Positions 59,435 through 64,000 of a stretch of DNA of 64,000 bases are shown here, in pieces. A program made the position numbers and the translations under genes. How positions within the stretch are numbered: the first letter of the stretch is position 1; each line of letters starts with the position of its first letter. Origin of the DNA: Calonectria ilicicola. Lineage: Eukaryota; Ascomycota; Sordariomycetes; Hypocreales; Nectriaceae. Where the stretch lies: contig CP085827.1 of the NCBI GenBank assembly GCA_020809705.1, positions 2,666,001 to 2,730,000 of the forward strand, given 5' to 3'. The notes under the pieces were generated by a model. It was not told the DNA's origin and made no database searches. It saw nothing but the letters and a program-made list of their open reading frames with translations.

Positions 59435-60931
59435 TTAAGACGATCTGCAGGTAAATGGCGAGTGGCTGCTACCATCCGAAACCTGGTCAATCTGGAAGAC
59501 ATGTATTAGCAATGTGTGACGACGAGATGATTGGTTCCTTGGAGAACTTACAATATCCTTGATTGTGGCGTAGGTGCCAGCACCTAGAACAACAACACCA
59601 ATGACAAAGGCAATGATGCTCCCGATGCTCATGAACAGGTTCTTACGAGCATACCACTTGCCCTCGCAGAGGAAGCGGAACCACATGATACCGGGGATGT
59701 AGAAGGAAAAGCCAGACACGAATAGAGCCGAAGCGAGGGACAACAAGTCGGAGAAGATGGGGATAGCCTCGGCAATCACCCAAGCAAGAATGGTGAAGAT
59801 GGAAACGAGGATGATCCAGCTCGCCCATCCCTTGGGGGTGTTGATGTAACGGAGGATCGAGTTCTTGAACATGCGTCCGTGAACATAGCGCAGCGCAACG
59901 GTTGTGTTGATGGAGCCGGAAATAAAGATGACGGGCAGGGCAACTCCAAAGGCAATCTTGGAGATCAGGTTACCGGCAGACAGAAGCGCAGGGGACTGGA
60001 CAGTGGATCCGATGAAGGCATAGCAGATGGCGCCAGTCAGAGTGTAGATGAAGATTTGGGTGACGCCACTGGCCCAGATTGACTTCATGTAATCCTTGGG
60101 GGTGTGCATCTCATCCATGAAGGAGAACTGACCAATGGCGAAACTGTAGGCAAAGACGATGTTGCTCACAGCAACAAAGGCCTCGGCAAAGGACAGGTCA
60201 TCCTTGGGGTAGGCAGACCAGTTCACACCGGACAGGCCTCCAACAGAGTCGCTGGCCCTGATACCGGTGGCAATCATGGTGATGCCAATGGCAGCGACAA
60301 TGGAAATGAAGTCGACATAACCTAGGATGGCAACCTCGGAGAAGGATGGCGGGATGGCCAGGATCAGGAGGATAATGGCCGACACGGCGGAGAAGGCAAT
60401 GGAGCAGACCTTGCCGCCGTTAATGTCGACAAGGGCAATGCTACCCGTCAGGGCGTGCGATCCGACAGTGAAGAGCAGCTCGAGCACAAAAGCGGCACCG
60501 AAGACCTCGTAGCCAACACGACCAAACAGCTTGCGGCCAGCATCGGCGTAGTGCGAAATGTCAGGGTGGGCCAGCTTGACCTGGCCGACAATGTAACTGG
60601 TAAAAATAGCGACTAACCCCAGGAAAATGGTCAGAATCACGCCGAGAATCATGCCTAGGGTGTGGAAAGCGCCGGGGAGACTGAGGGATCCCAGGGCAAT
60701 GGCCTCAACGACCATGACGACCGAGAGGCGCTTCCAGCCGAGACGGTGGAAGTAGGCGTTTCCCTCGGCCGCAATGCGCTTTAACCGGTCATCGTCGACT
60801 TCGTTGGTCTCGCCAAAGATGGCGTGGTCGTTGTCGGATGACTCTTGTCGGGTCATCGGGACGTCCTTGTCGTCTGTGTGCTGCTTGCCGGTCCAAGTGG
60901 CCGCCGGGGGCGATGTGATTTCGGCGGTCAT
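59435..60931 (-). CDS. Amino-acid permease (AAAP/Mtr-like)
   Basis: Two exons, complement(59435..59491, 59552..60931), encode 478 residues with about 11 membrane helices. The family (Aa_trans) includes the Neurospora neutral amino-acid permease Mtr. Seen: the cytosolic N-terminus ending in FHRLGWKRLSVVMVVEAIALGSLSLPGAF (helix 1 start), SHYADAGRKLFGRVG, FAYSFAIGQFSFMDEM and TPKGWASWI. The 60-bp intron has a GTAAGT donor and CCAG acceptor and no stop, so an unspliced reading (498 residues) is also open. The spliced end, ...SHSPFTC, matches the usual C-terminal SPFxC of the family, so I prefer it. Plasma membrane. Confidence 0.92.
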   Translation of the reverse strand: MTAEITSPPAATWTGKQHTDDKDVPMTRQESSDNDHAIFGETNEVDDDRLKRIAAEGNAYFHRLGWKRLSVVMVVEAIALGSLSLPGAFHTLGMILGVILTIFLGLVAIFTSYIVGQVKLAHPDISHYADAGRKLFGRVGYEVFGAAFVLELLFTVGSHALTGSIALVDINGGKVCSIAFSAVSAIILLILAIPPSFSEVAILGYVDFISIVAAIGITMIATGIRASDSVGGLSGVNWSAYPKDDLSFAEAFVAVSNIVFAYSFAIGQFSFMDEMHTPKDYMKSIWASGVTQIFIYTLTGAICYAFIGSTVQSPALLSAGNLISKIAFGVALPVIFISGSINTTVALRYVHGRMFKNSILRYINTPKGWASWIILVSIFTILAWVIAEAIPIFSDLLSLASALFVSGFSFYIPGIMWFRFLCEGKWYARKNLFMSIGSIIAFVIGVVVLGAGTYATIKDIVSSPRNQSSRRHTLLIHVFQIDQVSDGSSHSPFTCRSS

Positions 60932-62793
60932 TGTCGTTAAGTGAGGGGCAATGACCAGAGTCTGAAGAAGTGCAAGTCTACGCCGGTGTCCTCTTTTTCT
61001 TGCTTCCTTTTTCCCTTGGGCGGTTCCCCGGACTCGAGCGTTGGGGAGAGAATGGGTTGGTTGTGGGGGAGAAAACGTTCGTTTGCAACAGGGACAAAGT
61101 GGTGCCCCAGGTTCCCTTTAAAGAAGAGCCAGGGAGATAAGAAAGCCCCAGTTTGAATTACATGCGACAATTGTTGCTTGTCAATGAAAGGCGCACTGTC
61201 AGCGAGATTGGAGCCCACATAGGTTGGGGATGTGGCAATTCGAGACGATGGGCTCGCTCCTCCGTCTACACGCACACCAGGCAACCCCACAATGTGAGGC
61301 CAAACTCGGAGGTGGACCATGGCCAGCAAGGGTTCCTCCGCAACGCTTGATTAATGGGGTGTTCCCTGCCGGGGAAGAACTGGTGGTTAGAGTCGAAATT
61401 GCCGGAGTGTACATGCGGTGATGCTGAGGTACATGCAGTACAAGGCCTCACGATATGTCTGTTAGTGAGCCGCATGGTGGGCCGCGTCCAGGGCTGCCGG
61501 GCCAGTGAGGACGAGGCCTGCCAATGGCGAGTTGCCCGGACGGGGCGTGGACTGAGGAGTTTAGGTAATATGCCGTGACCATGTGTCGTACTGCAAATTG
61601 ACTCGCAGGGCGTAAATAACGCGCGACGCTGCTAGCACTCTGTGCAAAGGCAAAAAACTGGCGGCGGTTGGCCAATCGTTACGTCGTCGAAACTCGCTCA
61701 TTGGCGCCAATCCCGGGCGGAAGCGTCACCAGGGCTAAATTCTGACCTGGCCGGTGTGTCGCGGTGGATCAGTTTTTCGTAATAGATTTCTAGAAGCTCG
61801 ACCGCAATCCGACGGTGGCTCCGCTTGACCCCGTGGTAACGCCGTCCCAGTGGAGTCGCCAGAGCTCCGCAGAGGCCCCGTTGCGTGCCCGTGGCGCGAG
61901 AAGGGACGAAGAATTTTTCATCTTGATGCGCTAGGCCGGGTGTTTGATGAGAGCAACTGTGTTATTAATACCGCGTTGCATCGGCTCATTTCAATTTGAG
62001 CCGTTGCTCGGGAAGAGAGAGGGGGAATGTGTCGGCATTCATCATGAGGTAGGAAACGGTTGTTCGGTCGGTGCTTGTGATTCGGGCGCATCTTATAGAC
62101 TCTGTTCTGTATGCATCCCATTTTCCGGACTTGGAATCATCACCAATTTCCATGGTTTCCTCCAATGTCAGGATTCAAGAGAAGCAAGCCCCCGGCAGTG
62201 ATTGATCTCTACTTGAAACAACGGCCAGCAACACTCAATGCCGGACCAGTTTCGAGACTCAACACGCGAGAGGGCTTGGTCTCCATCGAGAACCCAACTG
62301 GCACCCATGTGATTGGAATTTCTGCCCCCCGATCCCGATATTAAAAATTTCTTTCCCAATAGTTGGAAAGAAACGCAATTGGGAAACGGAATCGCGGCTT
62401 CAAACACGGGATAAATGAAGACTCAGAGCAAAACTGGGGAATAACCGGAGACACTGTAGTCAGTGGGATCTTTGGCCTGGCCATGTCTGGTGATCAACAT
62501 CAATATCTATGTCTTAAAAGGAAACGAAGAAAAGTATGAAGACATATTTGGTCACAAGAGGCATACATACGGGTGGGTATTGTATGCAAGATTATTAACT
62601 TGAAGGTGGCATCAATGGTGATGTTACGTACTTGTCGCAGAATTGAGGCTTTTCTTTCTATTTACCAGTAGAAAAAAAAAGCTATTCTAAGGCATCAAAG
62701 AGGATTGATTCTATTGGTAACGGTTGCGATTTTTTCTCATGCAGTAAAGACTGATGCATCTGTATCTGTTGCATCTTGGCTTTCATCGGTGTA
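60932..62793. other. Intergenic, no gene seen
   Basis: It contains the permease promoter (C/T-rich around 60990-61020 on the plus strand) and then 1.5 kb without any recognisable gene. Overlapping short frames on both strands look incidental. Confidence 0.45.
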
Positions 62794-63017
62794 CAGTACA
62801 ATCCCTGAAAGATTGTGACGCTCTACCTTTTTTCATCATCTTCTAGCCAAATTTTAAATAAATAAATAAGTTAAAAATTTTTTATTTATTTATAAGGTTT
62901 ATTATTATTTATTTCCTTTCCTTTCTTTACTATTAGATTGATATCTTTAGGCGGTTCAGTTCCATGCTGCTAAAGGTACGGAAGTCACAGGGGGACAATC
63001 TTTCTAGGGTTGTGTTG
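62794..63017. mobile_element. MITE, copy B (best preserved)
   Basis: A 224-bp element. The left end is CAGTACAATCCCTGAAAGAT and the right end, read inverted, is CAACACAACCCTAGAAAGAT; the first 23 positions agree at 18, with four of the five differences being transitions. Both ends are flanked by TA, as in Tc1/mariner-type insertions. The interior has an AAATAAATAAATA tract and no coding capacity. Copies A (14460) and C (42948) belong to the same family. It ends 98 bases before the start codon of a Zn2Cys6 regulator. Confidence 0.8.
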
Positions 63018-63115
63018 TATTTGCAATGGTAGAACTGCTTAGTAAGCGGAGATAGCGACATTGGTCTGTCTGGGCTGCTGACATTCTCCTTTCCCAGCAT
63101 CATATGCATCTGAAG

Positions 63116-64000
63116 ATGGAGACGGGACCCTCGCGTAAGCGCTTACGGCGTAGCACCCGCAGCTGTTATCCATGTAGGCATAATCATTTCGATGATGGTT
63201 TGATTGAGGACTAACACCTCGCTCCAGGCAGAAAGCGCAAAGTTAAATGCCAGCTCACCGACGAGAGCGTCGAAACTTGCGCCGAGTGCCTCAAGAGTGG
63301 GACGCGATGTACTCTTCAGCCTCCTGGAGCGGAACTTAGTAACGAAAGCTCACCTGCCAATATCGATAAGAACGAACATGAAGCAAGATTAGAGCGCATT
63401 GAGGCTCTTTTGAAAAAGCTAGTTGAAGCGCGGGAGCAACCCCACCCAAGTGCAGACTCCACTCAGACCCAGGCTGCGGTTCCCGATTCTCTTTGGAATG
63501 AATTTGTAGGTCATTTAAGTGGATAGGCAATCCTAAAATGACACTAATTGGAAAATATCAGTTGTTTCATTCGTCAGCTGATGAGATTCCCCCAACAATC
63601 AATCAGCTTGGATACGCCACGCCTCAACTGCCGGACACTTCAGATGTCAAGCAATCACTTATAGCTCTTTTACCCTCTGCCCAAGATGCGGTTACTATCG
63701 TTACAAACACCACCGCTTGGCTCTGGGGAGCTGAAAGTCCACCTGGGAGCGTCTTGAAACCGAGCGATACCACTCAGCTCCTAGAGATTGCCGACATTTC
63801 AAGAGGTAGTGCAATGGACATTGCGAAAGCATTGCTATTATTTGCATTGTATATGCAACAACTGCCAGCTAGATTTGATGTGAAATTTCTAGAATCCCAC
63901 AGCATCGAAACAGCCATTGAGCTGATTGTTGGGCGGGTCAAGTTGTTCATTGCATCCCGCGAGGATGAAGCTTATTCGTTAGATGACATAGAATGCTTGA
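63116..64000 (+). CDS. Zn2Cys6 transcription factor, 3' part beyond the window
   Basis: Exons 63116..63173, 63228..63505 and 63562 to the window edge (open) give the first 258 residues or so. Joining exons 1 and 2 creates the zinc cluster Cys17, 20, 27, 37, 40 and 47 (spacing 2-6-9-2-6) with a basic RKRKVK segment inside. A leucine-heptad linker follows (EHEARLERIEALLKKLVE). The third exon begins the regulatory part (FHSSADEIPPTI onward) and ends in helical sequence (EDEAYSLDDIECL) without a stop. The first intron (54 bp) has a CTAAC branch site and starts GTAGGC. Target unknown. Confidence 0.85.

Overview
This is filamentous ascomycete nuclear DNA. Genes carry many short introns (about 46-80 nt) with GTAAGT/GTGAGT-type donors, CTAAC-like branch sites and AG acceptors. 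The gene families are typical of Pezizomycotina: Zn2Cys6 regulators, cytochrome P450s, sugar porters, an AA9 polysaccharide monooxygenase, a fungal catalase-peroxidase and a siderophore porter. One very AT-rich, stop-riddled transposon looks RIP-mutated. I lean towards Sordariomycetes (Hypocreales-like), but that is an impression rather than a proof.

Layout. 0.7-1.8 kb: secreted protein resembling a bacterial ABC substrate-binding protein. 1.8-7.1 kb: gene-poor. 7.1-8.3 kb: AA9 LPMO. 9.3-13.5 kb: a P450 and a sugar porter transcribed divergently. 15.2-16.1 kb: secreted HsbA-like protein. 18.1-18.9 kb: FMN-binding protein. 20.0-24.4 kb: a bZIP/DUF3425 gene with an apparent frameshift, an intact threonine aldolase, and a kinase-like gene broken by a TAG. 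24.9-28.4 kb: SDR convergent with a Zn2Cys6 regulator. 29.0-31.0 kb: eight-exon sugar porter. 31.46-34.55 kb: a complete but degraded hAT element with terminal inverted repeats and an 8-bp target duplication. 34.9-39.7 kb: Zn2Cys6 regulator, nucleoside hydrolase, NmrA-like reductase. 41.0-44.3 kb: two small secreted-protein genes, a third weak candidate and a MITE. 44.7-52.4 kb: P-loop kinase, SDR, eight-exon P450, catalase-peroxidase. 52.4-57.1 kb: long non-coding stretch with simple repeats. 57.1-60.9 kb: siderophore porter (with a perfect SreA-type GATA site upstream) and an amino-acid permease. 63.1 kb to the end: start of another Zn2Cys6 regulator.

Most genes are metabolic or nutrient-acquisition functions: plant polymer oxidation, sugar uptake, polyol/sugar redox, nucleoside salvage, iron uptake and peroxide defence. 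I see no large biosynthetic cluster and no backbone synthase; the nearest things to gene partnerships are the P450/sugar-porter divergent pair and the SDR/regulator convergent pair. The most interesting points are the intact-ended hAT relic, a roughly 225-bp MITE family present three times, the spliced small secreted-protein genes, and the two coding lesions around the threonine aldolase.
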